From Desulfobulbaceae bacterium BRH_c16a (GTDB lineage: Bacteria; Desulfobacterota; Desulfobulbia; Desulfobulbales; Desulfocapsaceae), in contig LADS01000044.1 of NCBI GenBank assembly GCA_000961725.1, forward strand, positions 1 to 64,000: DNA of 64,000 bases. Direction: 5' to 3'. Shown here piece by piece: positions 8,572 to 17,024 of the stretch. The notes beneath the pieces were generated by a model. The model was not told where the DNA came from, ran no database searches, and saw nothing but the letters and a program-made list of their open reading frames with translations. The first letter of the stretch is position 1. Each line of letters starts with the position of its first letter. The position numbers and the translations under genes were made by a program.

Positions 8572-10407
8572 TTGTCCCGCCAGCAAGTCACCCCGCAGCT
8601 CATCGACAGCTCAAACGTTCAACTTATTTCCGAAAGTGAACTCAAGGGTTTGACCATACCACACCTCCGAATACTCCGAATACAATCGCATATGGTTTCG
8701 ATCATCAGCGCACAGCAGCACTTCCCCTCTATTATAAAGAATATGATGCCTTATAGTAATCTATACGATATATTCGATTTGGTTTTGTGTATCAAAATTT
8801 TAATCTTTTTGGAAAATTCCACTCAATTCCAAACACACGAGCTAATGAATCTTTCATCCTTTATCCGAGACAATATGGAAGCCATCCTTCAGGACTGGGA
8901 GGATTTCGCCAGATCAATCCAGCCAAAGTCCGGAAACATGAATATATTGGCTTTACGCGATGATACCAAGGAGGTGATGGCGGAAGTTGCTGATGAGCTT
9001 GAAACATTGCAGGGCATGCATGAGCAAGCCGAGAAATCAAAGGGTCGAAGCCTGGAGCCGACTACGACAACTGCCGCCAGACACGGCTTGGAACGGCTGG
9101 AAGCTGGTTTTGGAATTGTCGATATGATAAGCGAATATCGTGCTCTGCGTGCAAGTGTCATTCGCTTGTGGGATGAGATAGTTCCTCAAAAGCAAATAGA
9201 CCTATTTGATTTAATCAGATTCAATGAAGCTATCGATCAGCGGATCCATGAAGCCGTTGTCAGCTTTTCCATGGAAAGCGAAATGCGGACTCGGCAATTT
9301 GATACAGTCCTATCTTCCTCGCCGGATCACTGCTACATCCTGGACCCCAAAGGCAAGTTCCTCTACGCAAACAATGCTATGCTCGAAGCTTTCCATACCT
9401 CACTGGATGAATTGGTAGGAAAATCTCATTTCGATCTCAATTTCCCCGATGCACCTGATCTGCATAAGACTTTAAAGGAAGTAACACACACGGCAACCAG
9501 GGGATATGGTGAATTGAAGTATTGCTCGCCTTCAGGGGAGTTGAGGTACTTCGAGTATGTTTATACGCCAGTCCTGGACGGCGACAAGAGGGTTCAAGCT
9601 GTGGCTTCCACTGAGCGTGATATTACCGCTCGCAAGCAAGCAGCGGAGGCACTGAGGCAAAACAGAGAACAACTCCTGGTCACCAACAATGAACTCGAAG
9701 CAAGAGTTCAGGAGAGTCAAGCAAGATATCTGCATTCGACAAAGCTGGCAGAAGTCGGTAAGTGGTCAGCATCGATAGCCCATGAATTAAACAATCCCAT
9801 GCAGGCAGTAATGGTCTTCCTGAGAGGCTTGAGGCAATGGTCGACATTAGAAGAAGATGACAGTCAAATACTCGATTCGGTCATTGGCGAAATCGATAGG
9901 ATGAGGAGGCTGATACGTAATCTCAGTGACCTGAACCGACCTTCTTCAGGTAAGAAAGACGCAATGGATGTAAATGCCTCAATTGATTCTTTGCTGTTGC
10001 TGTGCAAGAGCGATTTGAAACATAAGGGGATCTCTGTGGCTGTGTATTATGACGAAAAATTACCTCATATCCTGGCGGTCCCGGACCAGATCAAACAAGT
10101 CCTCCTGAATTTGTTGAGGAACGCTGCGGACGCAAGCCGGGACGGCGGAGTGATCACGATACGCACATGGCGGGAAGAGGAGAGAATCGCTGTGTCGATC
10201 AAGGACAACGGAGCAGGTATCCCTCCTGAACAAATGGACTTGATCTTTCAGCCGTTTCACACCACCAAACCCGAGGGAAAAGGAACCGGCCTGGGTTTAT
10301 CAGTCAGCAAGGAGATCGTTCAAAACCATAACGGGCAAATTCGTGTTGAAAGTAAACCGAGAGAAGGCTCAGTCTTTACTGTCCTGCTGCCTATCGATGG
10401 AGAGTGA
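8572..10407 (+). CDS. PAS-domain sensor histidine kinase
   Basis: A histidine kinase of up to 611 residues without membrane segments. An N-terminal helical region resembles the RsbR/RsbU-type sensor fold (SSFIRDNMEAILQDWEDFAR). A PAS domain follows at roughly 240-360 (SSPDHCYILDPKGKFLYANN), then a short coil. The HisKA box has the phosphoacceptor His near 404 (SIAHELNNPM). A complete HATPase domain ends the protein, with N, G1 and G2 boxes (NLLRNAADAS, DNGAGIP, KGTGLGLSVS). The start is uncertain: the frame begins with TTG at 8572, but an ATG at 8845 directly before the sensor region is equally likely, since neither has a strong ribosome site. No response regulator lies beside it. Confidence 0.88.
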   Translation: MSRQQVTPQLIDSSNVQLISESELKGLTIPHLRILRIQSHMVSIISAQQHFPSIIKNMMPYSNLYDIFDLVLCIKILIFLENSTQFQTHELMNLSSFIRDNMEAILQDWEDFARSIQPKSGNMNILALRDDTKEVMAEVADELETLQGMHEQAEKSKGRSLEPTTTTAARHGLERLEAGFGIVDMISEYRALRASVIRLWDEIVPQKQIDLFDLIRFNEAIDQRIHEAVVSFSMESEMRTRQFDTVLSSSPDHCYILDPKGKFLYANNAMLEAFHTSLDELVGKSHFDLNFPDAPDLHKTLKEVTHTATRGYGELKYCSPSGELRYFEYVYTPVLDGDKRVQAVASTERDITARKQAAEALRQNREQLLVTNNELEARVQESQARYLHSTKLAEVGKWSASIAHELNNPMQAVMVFLRGLRQWSTLEEDDSQILDSVIGEIDRMRRLIRNLSDLNRPSSGKKDAMDVNASIDSLLLLCKSDLKHKGISVAVYYDEKLPHILAVPDQIKQVLLNLLRNAADASRDGGVITIRTWREEERIAVSIKDNGAGIPPEQMDLIFQPFHTTKPEGKGTGLGLSVSKEIVQNHNGQIRVESKPREGSVFTVLLPIDGE

Positions 10408-10438
10408 TCAAAGTCAGATGTAAGCTCCTCAACGCTTA

Positions 10439-10956
10439 CTAATTCCGGAAGCGGGACCAGAAGCAGGAGAGACAAAGGGAACAGATGCAAGCTTCAGGGG
10501 CAGGCGTCGGAATTCGAGACATGAAAGAGCCAGCCGCAAGAGCGCCAGTCTGTTCAACTATCGATACTCTCTTCGATTCGGCCGCGCTTTTGCAAAAAAA
10601 GAGTGATCGAAAGAGTGCCATTTTTTTCTTTTTCTGCAGCAGCAGAAAACCAATCACAGCCACACTGAGTGCGGTCAAAACGGCAATACCCCCAAGAGCG
10701 GTAAAATCTCTCATCACCTCTTCGAACCACGCCGGGCCCAGAGGATCGGATATATTGGCGGAGTTTCGCATTGCCAGGATAACCATTCATCAATGCGACG
10801 CGTTTCGCCCTCCAATACTTCATCCGCCAGTTCTATAAAACCCCAGATCCCAGTGGTGACCAGAAGGAGTATTATCAGCATTCCTAATTCGAGGGAGGTT
10901 ATCCGGGATATGACCAGAGATGATTTCAGATTTTGAATGAATTTTTTCGTTTTCAT
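10439..10956 (-). pseudogene. PAP2-family phosphatase remnant, frameshifted and truncated
   Basis: Two overlapping frames together give the start of a membrane PAP2 phosphatase. One frame (10956 to about 10784) gives MKTKKFIQNLKSSLVISRI, a membrane segment and the motif GFIELADEVLEGETRRIDEW. The other continues as VILAMRNSANISDPLGPAWFEEVMRDFTALGGIAVL with a second membrane segment. One missing G in a run at 10783-10784 explains the switch. Sequence resembling the family ends after QKKKKMALF, so all three catalytic motifs of PAP2 enzymes are absent. It is therefore a non-functional remnant. It starts immediately after the AI-2E transporter scrap at 10958-11092, suggesting an old two-gene unit. 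Confidence 0.7.
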
Positions 10957-10957
10957 T

Positions 10958-11092
10958 TTAAAATTGAAATGAAACTATCACACAGGAACTTTTGATGCCA
11001 TCGATTCCACTTTTTTCTCCAAGTACCTCTTCCAGATTATACAGCATTTTGACAAGCACCATGGCGGCAGCCGTAAGAGGGGTGGCAAAAGT
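10958..11092 (-). pseudogene. AI-2E family transporter, C-terminal remnant
   Basis: A minus-strand frame ending with TAA at 10958-10960 reads TFATPLTAAAMVLVKMLYNL followed by EEVLGEKSG. This matches the typical C-terminus of AI-2E/PerM family transporters (P-L-T then a hydrophobic helix, then a Y-x-E-x-x-LG motif). Only about 45 codons remain and no start is present. The PAP2 remnant begins two bases after its stop. Family assignment is from pattern memory only. Confidence 0.5.
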
Positions 11093-11120
11093 CCGAGAAA
11101 GCCAGCTTGTCGAGCACAAT

Positions 11121-11158
11121 AAAAAAGGGCTTTAAGGAGTTGATTCCTTAAAGCCCTT
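11121..11158 (-). terminator. intrinsic terminator after tRNA-Pro
   Basis: A perfect 14-bp stem has arms at 11125-11138 and 11145-11158 with a 6-base loop. On the minus strand it is followed by a run of T. It lies just downstream of tRNA-Pro. Confidence 0.85.
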
Positions 11159-11169
11159 GTATTTTCAAA

Positions 11170-11247
11170 TGGTCGGGATGAGAGGATTTGAACCTCCGAC
11201 CCCTAGTCCCCCAGACTAGTGCGCTAACCAGGCTGCGCTACATCCCG
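11170..11247 (-). tRNA. tRNA-Pro (GGG)
   Basis: The minus strand folds as a complete tRNA. The acceptor CGGGATG pairs with CATCCCG, and the anticodon stem CTAGT/ACTAG encloses the loop CTGGGGG with anticodon GGG. A GGTTCAAATCC T-arm and an encoded CCA at 11170-11172 complete it. A strong terminator follows at 11121-11158. Confidence 0.95.
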
Positions 11248-11308
11248 ACATGTGTTGCTCTATCTACCATTTGTTGGTTTTGCTGTCAACATTATCGGGT
11301 AGATATTA

Positions 11309-11677
11309 TTATTCTTTCTTTCCGACAAGAAGATGCTGCAGGTCTTTCAGTTCCTGCTTGATAGTCTTCAATTTCTGCGTCAGCATATTGCCGGCGACAG
11401 GTTTGGCGTCTGCTGTCTGTTGTTGTGGCTCTCCGCCGCTTTCCAGGAGCTTACGAGCGCCGGCGATGGTATACCCGCGCTCGTGCAGAAGAGATTTTAT
11501 CTCGACAATCAGCTCGACATCCTGTTTCCGGTACAACCGTTGCTTGGAATTTGCTCTTTTGGGGCGAATTCCGGGAAACTCAGATTCCCAGTAACGTAGG
11601 ACATGGGTTGGGACGTCCGCAATTTTTGCAACTTCTCCGATCTTAAAATAGAGCTTGTCTGGTATTGCAGTTTTCAT
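11309..11677 (-). CDS. MerR-family transcriptional regulator
   Basis: A 122-residue protein with an N-terminal MerR winged helix-turn-helix (YFKIGEVAKIADVPTHVLRYWESEFPG, residues 10-36, and the wing region KQRLYRKQDVELI). A proline/glutamine linker and a C-terminal coiled coil follow. It lacks the long effector domain of classical MerR proteins, as is usual for the short form next to ihfA in Desulfobacterota and related bacteria. It is the last gene of the thrS-to-ihfA block, about 40 bp after ihfA. Its target is not known. Confidence 0.88.
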   Translation of the reverse strand: MKTAIPDKLYFKIGEVAKIADVPTHVLRYWESEFPGIRPKRANSKQRLYRKQDVELIVEIKSLLHERGYTIAGARKLLESGGEPQQQTADAKPVAGNMLTQKLKTIKQELKDLQHLLVGKKE

Positions 11678-11716
11678 CTGCCAGTCATCCCCCTATAAAA
11701 GATGCCAGGAAGCCCA

Positions 11717-12010
11717 CTAACTATTGACCAGCTCCCTGAGTTTTTTGCTTGGCCTGAAACTGATTGCCTGGCGTTTCTTTATCGTGATCGTATCACCTGT
11801 TCGTGGGTTGCGTCCTCTTCTCGGAGACTTATCGCGAACGGTAAAGGTGCCGAAATGAACAAGTTTGATTGATCGTCCTTCGACCATCGATTGTTTCATG
11901 GAGTCGAGGAAACTGTCGACCATCTGGGAGCAGTTGCTCTGGGAAAATCCCAATTGAGTGGCTAAAGCTTCAGTGAGTTCTTTTCTGGTAAGATTGTTGT
12001 TGTCATGCAT
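11717..12010 (-). CDS. ihfA: integration host factor subunit alpha
   Basis: A 97-residue DNA-bending protein of the HU/IHF family. The N-terminal helices (TRKELTEALATQLG) and the flexible arm (RRGRNPRTGDTITIKKRQAISFRPSKKLRE) hold the conserved R-N-P loop that intercalates DNA. The start at 12010 overlaps the pheT stop by 8 bases (ATGCATGA), showing coupling as in many proteobacteria. A longer in-frame start at 12028 is less likely. It acts with IhfB in nucleoid organisation and in sigma54-dependent promoter activation. Confidence 0.93.
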   Translation of the reverse strand: MHDNNNLTRKELTEALATQLGFSQSNCSQMVDSFLDSMKQSMVEGRSIKLVHFGTFTVRDKSPRRGRNPRTGDTITIKKRQAISFRPSKKLRELVNS

Positions 12011-14447
12011 TGCGGAAACTACCCCCAAATTGTTCTGTCAGCAAACGGACGATCTTTTCGTGGGATTTCTCCACATTTTTCTCCGTAAGCGTTTTGGTCT
12101 GTGATCTATACGTAATGCTCAGGGCAACACTTTTGTGCCCCCCTGGAATTTTCTCCCCTTGGAACACATCGAAGATTTCACAATTTTCGATAAGTTTTTC
12201 CGAAGCGTTTCGTACAGCTGTTAACAATTCCCCGGCTGAGACACTTGTCGGAACAACCAGGGCGATATCCCTTTTTACCGCCGGAAAGACGGGGAGCGAA
12301 GTAAATCGCTTTTCAATGGTTTTAGGTGCACAGATTCCTTCATAATCAAGATCGAAAAAGAATACATCATGTTTAATTGCAAATCGGCGCAAAATATCGG
12401 GCCTCATTTTGCCGAGAGAACCGAGTTTTTGTGCGCCGATGAAAATATCGAGTGCATAGCCTTTTTCTGTATAAGGCTCTTCGCTCTTTGCTTCGGGAAC
12501 GGCAAAATGGAGACCGTCTTTATTATCTAGAGTGCCGAGGGACAGTTCGCGAAAAATGAATTCGACGGCGCCTTTGGCATCGAAGAGGTCGACAGGTTCC
12601 GGCTTGAAATAGAGCGGTGAGCTTTCGCCGTGGCGGGTTCCCGACATAACTCCGGTAAATCTTGTCATTTCTAGAGGTTGAGAATTTTCGCCTTGAGGTT
12701 TGAACACCTTGCCGATCTCAAACAGTTTGACATCCGTTTTCTGGAAGTTGATGTTTCGTCTGACATTATCCAGCAGACCGGGCAGCAGCATGGTCCGCAA
12801 TACCGATTGCTCCTCGCTGAGCGGGTTGAGCAGACGGACAGCCTGATGGCGATCATCTTCTTCGGCAAGAGCCATCATTTCGGGATGTTTTTCCGAAACA
12901 AAACTGTAGTTGATCGCCTCGGTGAAGCCGATGGAGGTGAGCCGGTCGGCGATAGCCAGACGTCTCAGGCGGAGTTTATCCTGTTCCGGATAGCTTAAGT
13001 CAACTTTTGGCAGGCTGGTGGGAATTCTGTTATATCCGTAGAGCCTGGCCACTTCCTCAATGAGATCTGCCTCTCGTTCGATATCCACGCGAAATGAGGG
13101 TGGAGAGACGAGAAGAGTGTCTTCATCCTTTCTCTCGCAGCCAATGCCGATCGATTGCAGCAGAGCTGCAATCTCTTCAACCTTGAGATCGATACCGAGC
13201 AAACTTTTGGTTCTGCCGACACGGAGGGTGAGGGCAAGAGGTTCGATTTTTCCGCCGTAACAATCGACTCCTTCTTCGGCAGCGTCTCCCCCGGCCAGTT
13301 CACAGATGAGATCGACCGCCCGTTTGAGGGCATTTATCGTACCGTTTGGATCGACGCCCCGTTCAAAGCGGTAGGACGCTTCGGTCGCAAGGCCGAGTTT
13401 GCGGGCCGTCCTGCGAATCGAAATAGGATTGAAGCAGGCGCTTTCGAGAAGAATGCTGGTGGTGCCATCGCTTACCTCGGAATTCTCCCCGCCCATGATG
13501 CCGGCGATTGCAATCGGTTTTTCTCCATCGCAGATCATCATCATCTCGGCATCGAGTTGACGCTTGCTGCCATCAAGGCTGGTGAAGGCCATTTCATCTG
13601 CCCTCGGCGCGCGGACAACGATCTTTTTCCCGGCAAGAGTGTCGAAGTCGAAGGCGTGCAGCGGTTGTCCGTATTCCAGCATGACAAAGTTGGTGATATC
13701 GACGATATTGCTGATCGGCCTCATGCCGACGCTGAGCAGTCGTTTTCTGAGCCACCACGGTGAGGGACCGATCTTGACGTTTTTGATCAGCCGCCCGGCA
13801 TAGCGTGGACACAGTTCACTTGATTCTACTTCGACGGAAAACTCACTGCTGGTTTTTTGAATAACAGCATCGTTGACCGGCAGGGAAATATTTTTCTTCA
13901 GGACTCCGGCGACCTCTCTGGCAACGCCGATGACCGAGGCGCAGTCCGGACGGTTCGGCGTGAGATCGACCTCGACAAAGGTATCATTCAAGCCCATCGC
14001 CTCGATAAAACTCCGGCCGTGTTGCACCCCTTCCGGCAGTTCCATGATGCCGTCATGGGCATTGCTCAGCCCGAGTTCACGTTCCGAACAGATCATGCCG
14101 AACGATTCGACCCCGCGGATTTTCGATTTGCCGATTTTGAAATCACCCGGCAAAACCGTACCGGGCAGAGCGACAACCACGGCCAGTCCTTTACGGACAT
14201 TGGGTGCGCCGCAGACAATCTGGTGGGTGGTGTCACCGATCTGCACCTGGCAGACCGTGAGTTTATCGGCATCGGGGTGGCGTTCGGCCGCGACCACCAT
14301 GCCGGTCTTGAGCGGTGCCAGTTCCCGGTATAAGGGAGTAACCGCATCGACTTCCAGACCAAGCATGGTGAGATGCCCGGCCAGCCCATCCGGAGATAAG
14401 CCGGCAATGTCTACATAGTTTTGCAACCAGTCAAGAGTAAGCTTCAT
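12003..14447 (-). CDS. pheT: phenylalanyl-tRNA synthetase beta subunit
   Basis: An 814-residue beta chain of the alpha2-beta2 PheRS that charges tRNA-Phe in the cytosol. An N-terminal EMAP/OB tRNA-binding domain (about 40-150) is followed by the B3/B4 editing domain, the B5 domain and the catalytic-like core. The C-terminal anticodon-binding FDX-ACB domain ends the chain (VFPAVKRDIALVVP). Length is normal for the family. It follows pheS by 29 bp and runs into ihfA. No truncation or frameshift is seen. Confidence 0.97.
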   Translation of the reverse strand: MKLTLDWLQNYVDIAGLSPDGLAGHLTMLGLEVDAVTPLYRELAPLKTGMVVAAERHPDADKLTVCQVQIGDTTHQIVCGAPNVRKGLAVVVALPGTVLPGDFKIGKSKIRGVESFGMICSERELGLSNAHDGIMELPEGVQHGRSFIEAMGLNDTFVEVDLTPNRPDCASVIGVAREVAGVLKKNISLPVNDAVIQKTSSEFSVEVESSELCPRYAGRLIKNVKIGPSPWWLRKRLLSVGMRPISNIVDITNFVMLEYGQPLHAFDFDTLAGKKIVVRAPRADEMAFTSLDGSKRQLDAEMMMICDGEKPIAIAGIMGGENSEVSDGTTSILLESACFNPISIRRTARKLGLATEASYRFERGVDPNGTINALKRAVDLICELAGGDAAEEGVDCYGGKIEPLALTLRVGRTKSLLGIDLKVEEIAALLQSIGIGCERKDEDTLLVSPPSFRVDIEREADLIEEVARLYGYNRIPTSLPKVDLSYPEQDKLRLRRLAIADRLTSIGFTEAINYSFVSEKHPEMMALAEEDDRHQAVRLLNPLSEEQSVLRTMLLPGLLDNVRRNINFQKTDVKLFEIGKVFKPQGENSQPLEMTRFTGVMSGTRHGESSPLYFKPEPVDLFDAKGAVEFIFRELSLGTLDNKDGLHFAVPEAKSEEPYTEKGYALDIFIGAQKLGSLGKMRPDILRRFAIKHDVFFFDLDYEGICAPKTIEKRFTSLPVFPAVKRDIALVVPTSVSAGELLTAVRNASEKLIENCEIFDVFQGEKIPGGHKSVALSITYRSQTKTLTEKNVEKSHEKIVRLLTEQFGGSFRNA

Positions 14448-14476
14448 AGCAGTGTTCTGAGTTGTGGTGAAACAGA

Positions 14477-15490
14477 CTAAAACTGTGAAAGAAAACGCTG
14501 ATCGTTCTCATAAAAAAGTCGAATATCGTCGATGCCGTACTTCAACATGGCGATGCGTTCGATCCCAAGACCAAAAGCAAATCCGCTGTACACTTCAGGA
14601 TCGTAACCGACTTTTTTAAAGACTTCCGGATCGATCATTCCCGATCCGAGTATCTCCAGCCAACCGGTCTTTTTGCAGACTCTGCAACCGCTGCCACCGC
14701 ACATGACACAGGCGATATCCACCTCTGCACTTGGTTCCGTGAAGGGAAAAAAAGACGGGCGAAAGCGGAGCGGCAGTTCCTTCTCGAACATTTTGCGGGT
14801 AAAAACCGTCAGCACGCCTTTTAGGTCGGCAAATGAAATATTTTTATCGACCAGAAAACCTTCCACCTGATGAAACATCGGAGTGTGGGTAATATCGGAG
14901 TCGCAGCGATACACCTTTCCAGGGGCGATAACCCGCAGGGGAGGCTGCTGGACTTCCATTATCCTGGCCTGCATGGGGGACGTGTGCGTGCGAAGCAGGA
15001 CTGAATCGCTGATATAGAAGGTGTCGTGCATATCCCGAGCCGGGTGATGGGCGGGGATATTCAGTGCTTCAAAATTATAGTAGTCGAGTTCGACATCCGG
15101 ACCTTCGGCGACGGAAAACCCGAGATTCTCGAAAATCGTGCAGGTTTCCCGCATAACCTGGGTTATCGGGTGAAGTCTGCCGCCTGCAGGCACGCGGCCG
15201 GGCAGAGTAAGGTCAGGGGTTTGTCTGTCCGAGGCACCGGAGATGGCAGCATCCAGCGTATTCTTTTTCGCCTCGAACAATTTTTCAATTTCAGCCTTTA
15301 TGGTGTTGGCCAGTTGTCCGACTCTCGGACGATCCTCGGCGGGGACAGTGCCAAGTTGCCGCATAATGGTGCTGAAGCTGCCTTTGCGTCCGAGAAAGCG
15401 AATCCTGAATTCTTCCAACTGCCCTTCATCGGTCAAATCGTGAAGGCACTTCCTGGCCTCGGCTTCTAAACTCTGTAACTCGTGTTCCAT
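14477..15490 (-). CDS. pheS: phenylalanyl-tRNA synthetase alpha subunit
   Basis: A 337-residue catalytic subunit of PheRS. An N-terminal coiled coil (about 1-85) is followed by a class II aminoacyl-tRNA synthetase core. Motif 2 is in the region of [11 protein letters not shown] and [19 protein letters not shown], and motif 3 is [16 protein letters not shown] CxxC pair-containing insertion ([16 protein letters not shown]) is typical of bacterial PheS. The complex activates Phe and transfers it to tRNA-Phe. It lies between rplT and pheT, and length and start are as expected. Confidence 0.97.
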   Translation of the reverse strand: MEHELQSLEAEARKCLHDLTDEGQLEEFRIRFLGRKGSFSTIMRQLGTVPAEDRPRVGQLANTIKAEIEKLFEAKKNTLDAAISGASDRQTPDLTLPGRVPAGGRLHPITQVMRETCTIFENLGFSVAEGPDVELDYYNFEALNIPAHHPARDMHDTFYISDSVLLRTHTSPMQARIMEVQQPPLRVIAPGKVYRCDSDITHTPMFHQVEGFLVDKNISFADLKGVLTVFTRKMFEKELPLRFRPSFFPFTEPSAEVDIACVMCGGSGCRVCKKTGWLEILGSGMIDPEVFKKVGYDPEVYSGFAFGLGIERIAMLKYGIDDIRLFYENDQRFLSQF

Positions 15491-15590
15491 ATCGAATGCG
15501 AAAGTTAGATACTCAAAGAAACAGCATGCCGGTTATTGGTCGCACAAACCAAAACCGGCACGCATGAAAAAACAGTGAAGTGTGGAGCTG

Positions 15591-15947
15591 TTACGCGTTC
15601 GCTTCTTTGGCCATCTGCACCACTTTGGAGAAAGCGCCCGCATCGAGTATCGCCATGTTGGCAAGTACCTTGCGGTCAAGGTCAATGTTGGCCTTTTTCA
15701 ACCCACCGATCAATTTGCTGTAGCTCATATCGTTCATATGGGCGCCGGCATTGATTCTGGCGATCCAGAGGCGGCGGAAATCCCTCTTCTTGGCTCTTCT
15801 GTCACGGAAAGCGTAGTTTAATGCGCGGTCAACCGCTTCGGTCGCGGTTTTATAAAGACGCGATTTGCCTCCTCTAAAGCCTTTGGCAAGCTTCAGGACC
15901 TTATTTCTTCTTCTGCGGGCCTTAAAACCCCGTGTAACGCGTGGCAT
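15591..15947 (-). CDS. rplT: 50S ribosomal protein L20
   Basis: A 118-residue L20. The highly basic N-terminal extension (RVTRGFKARRRRNKVLKLAKGF) is followed by the globular domain LWIARINAGAHMNDMSYSKL. L20 binds 23S rRNA early in large-subunit assembly. In other bacteria it also represses its own operon by binding the rpmI-rplT leader; I cannot demonstrate that site here. It sits in the standard infC-rpmI-rplT order. Confidence 0.97.
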   Translation of the reverse strand: MPRVTRGFKARRRRNKVLKLAKGFRGGKSRLYKTATEAVDRALNYAFRDRRAKKRDFRRLWIARINAGAHMNDMSYSKLIGGLKKANIDLDRKVLANMAILDAGAFSKVVQMAKEANA

Positions 15948-16049
15948 CTGTAAACTCCTTATTTTTCCTGCAACCGTTGGCCGACAGGCTCAGTAGGCGT
16001 ATATGCAAGAATGTTCAATTAACAATATTCACCAGAAACAGTCTGTTCT

Positions 16050-16247
16050 TTACATGTAAGGTAAAATTCTTCTGATTCCCTTGTAGTTGGCAGAATCAAC
16101 CAGTTCGGACTGGCGCAGGCCACGCTTCCGTTTTGTTGACTTTTTGGTCAGGATATGACTGGAAAACGCTTTTGCTCGTTTAATTTTTCCGGATCCTGTC
16201 AGTTTGAAGCGCTTTGCCGCACCTCTGTTGGATTTCATTTTAGGCAT
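16050..16247 (-). CDS. rpmI: 50S ribosomal protein L35
   Basis: A 65-residue basic ribosomal protein starting [20 protein letters not shown] after the initiator Met, with the typical [16 protein letters not shown] centre. A GGAG-type ribosome site lies upstream (AAAGGAGTT). It is flanked by infC and rplT, the conserved order. Its length is normal. Confidence 0.97.
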   Translation of the reverse strand: MPKMKSNRGAAKRFKLTGSGKIKRAKAFSSHILTKKSTKRKRGLRQSELVDSANYKGIRRILPYM

Positions 16248-16381
16248 GATATAACTCCTTTCACCTCAATATCTTTTGACTGTTCTTGGGTGGCTTTAAA
16301 TATCTGCTGCAGAAAGGCACCACCAATCGACAGCGATTGTCATATATAAATAACGAACTCAATGCGGGGGCAAACGGCCAA

Positions 16382-16927
16382 TTATGCCTTCGGCCCTACA
16401 AACATCACCAGCTGGCGGCCTTCCATTTTCGGTTCCTGAAGGATGACTGCATCCTCTCTCAGGGTCTCGGCGATTTTTTTCATGGCGTCAAGTCCGATCG
16501 TTTCGCAGTATACGATCTCCCGTCCACGAAAACGCATGGTCAGCTTCACCTTGTTTTTACTGGCAAGGAATTTCTTAATGTTTTTTATCTTAAAATCCAG
16601 ATCATGGTCGTCGGTTTTGGGCCGGAACTTGATCTCTTTTGTTTCAATAACAGTTTGTTTCTTTTTGGCTTCCTGCGTTTTTTTCTTCTGCTCGTAGCGG
16701 AACTTATCGTAATTCATTACCCGACAAACAGGCGGGTCGGCATTTTCAGAGACTATCACCAGGTCAAGCCCGGCTTCAGATGCGATGTCTTTCGCTTCTT
16801 CAGATGAGACAACCCCAAGTTGATTTCCTTCGGCGTCGATAAGCCTGACCTTGGGAAAGCGGATTGCTTCATTGATGATTGACTTTTCCTCCCGCTGTAC
16901 CGGACCACTCCTTCCTTTTCTATTAAT
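16382..16927 (-). CDS. infC: translation initiation factor IF-3, ATT start
   Basis: The mature IF-3 sequence begins well before the first in-frame ATG at 16759. Upstream codons give INEAIRFPKVRLIDAEG, the conserved IF-3 N-terminus. The only start with a proper ribosome site is ATT at 16925-16927, preceded 7 bases away by GAGGAGG. That yields 181 residues, the normal length, starting MNRKGRSGPVQREEKS. The N-domain, lysine-rich linker (KKKTQEAKKKQ) and C-domain (IKFRPKTDDHDLDFKI) are all present. IF-3 discriminates against non-canonical start codons, so an AUU start gives autoregulation as established in E. coli. It is cotranscribed with thrS, rpmI and rplT. Confidence 0.95.
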   Translation of the reverse strand: MNRKGRSGPVQREEKSIINEAIRFPKVRLIDAEGNQLGVVSSEEAKDIASEAGLDLVIVSENADPPVCRVMNYDKFRYEQKKKTQEAKKKQTVIETKEIKFRPKTDDHDLDFKIKNIKKFLASKNKVKLTMRFRGREIVYCETIGLDAMKKIAETLREDAVILQEPKMEGRQLVMFVGPKA

Positions 16928-17024
16928 AACTTTACCTCCTCGATTCTACGAGCTTAATATTGCAAATCATCCCGGTTGGATATGATATCGACATTGCCGG
17001 GCACCATCATCGGTTCCACGCTGC

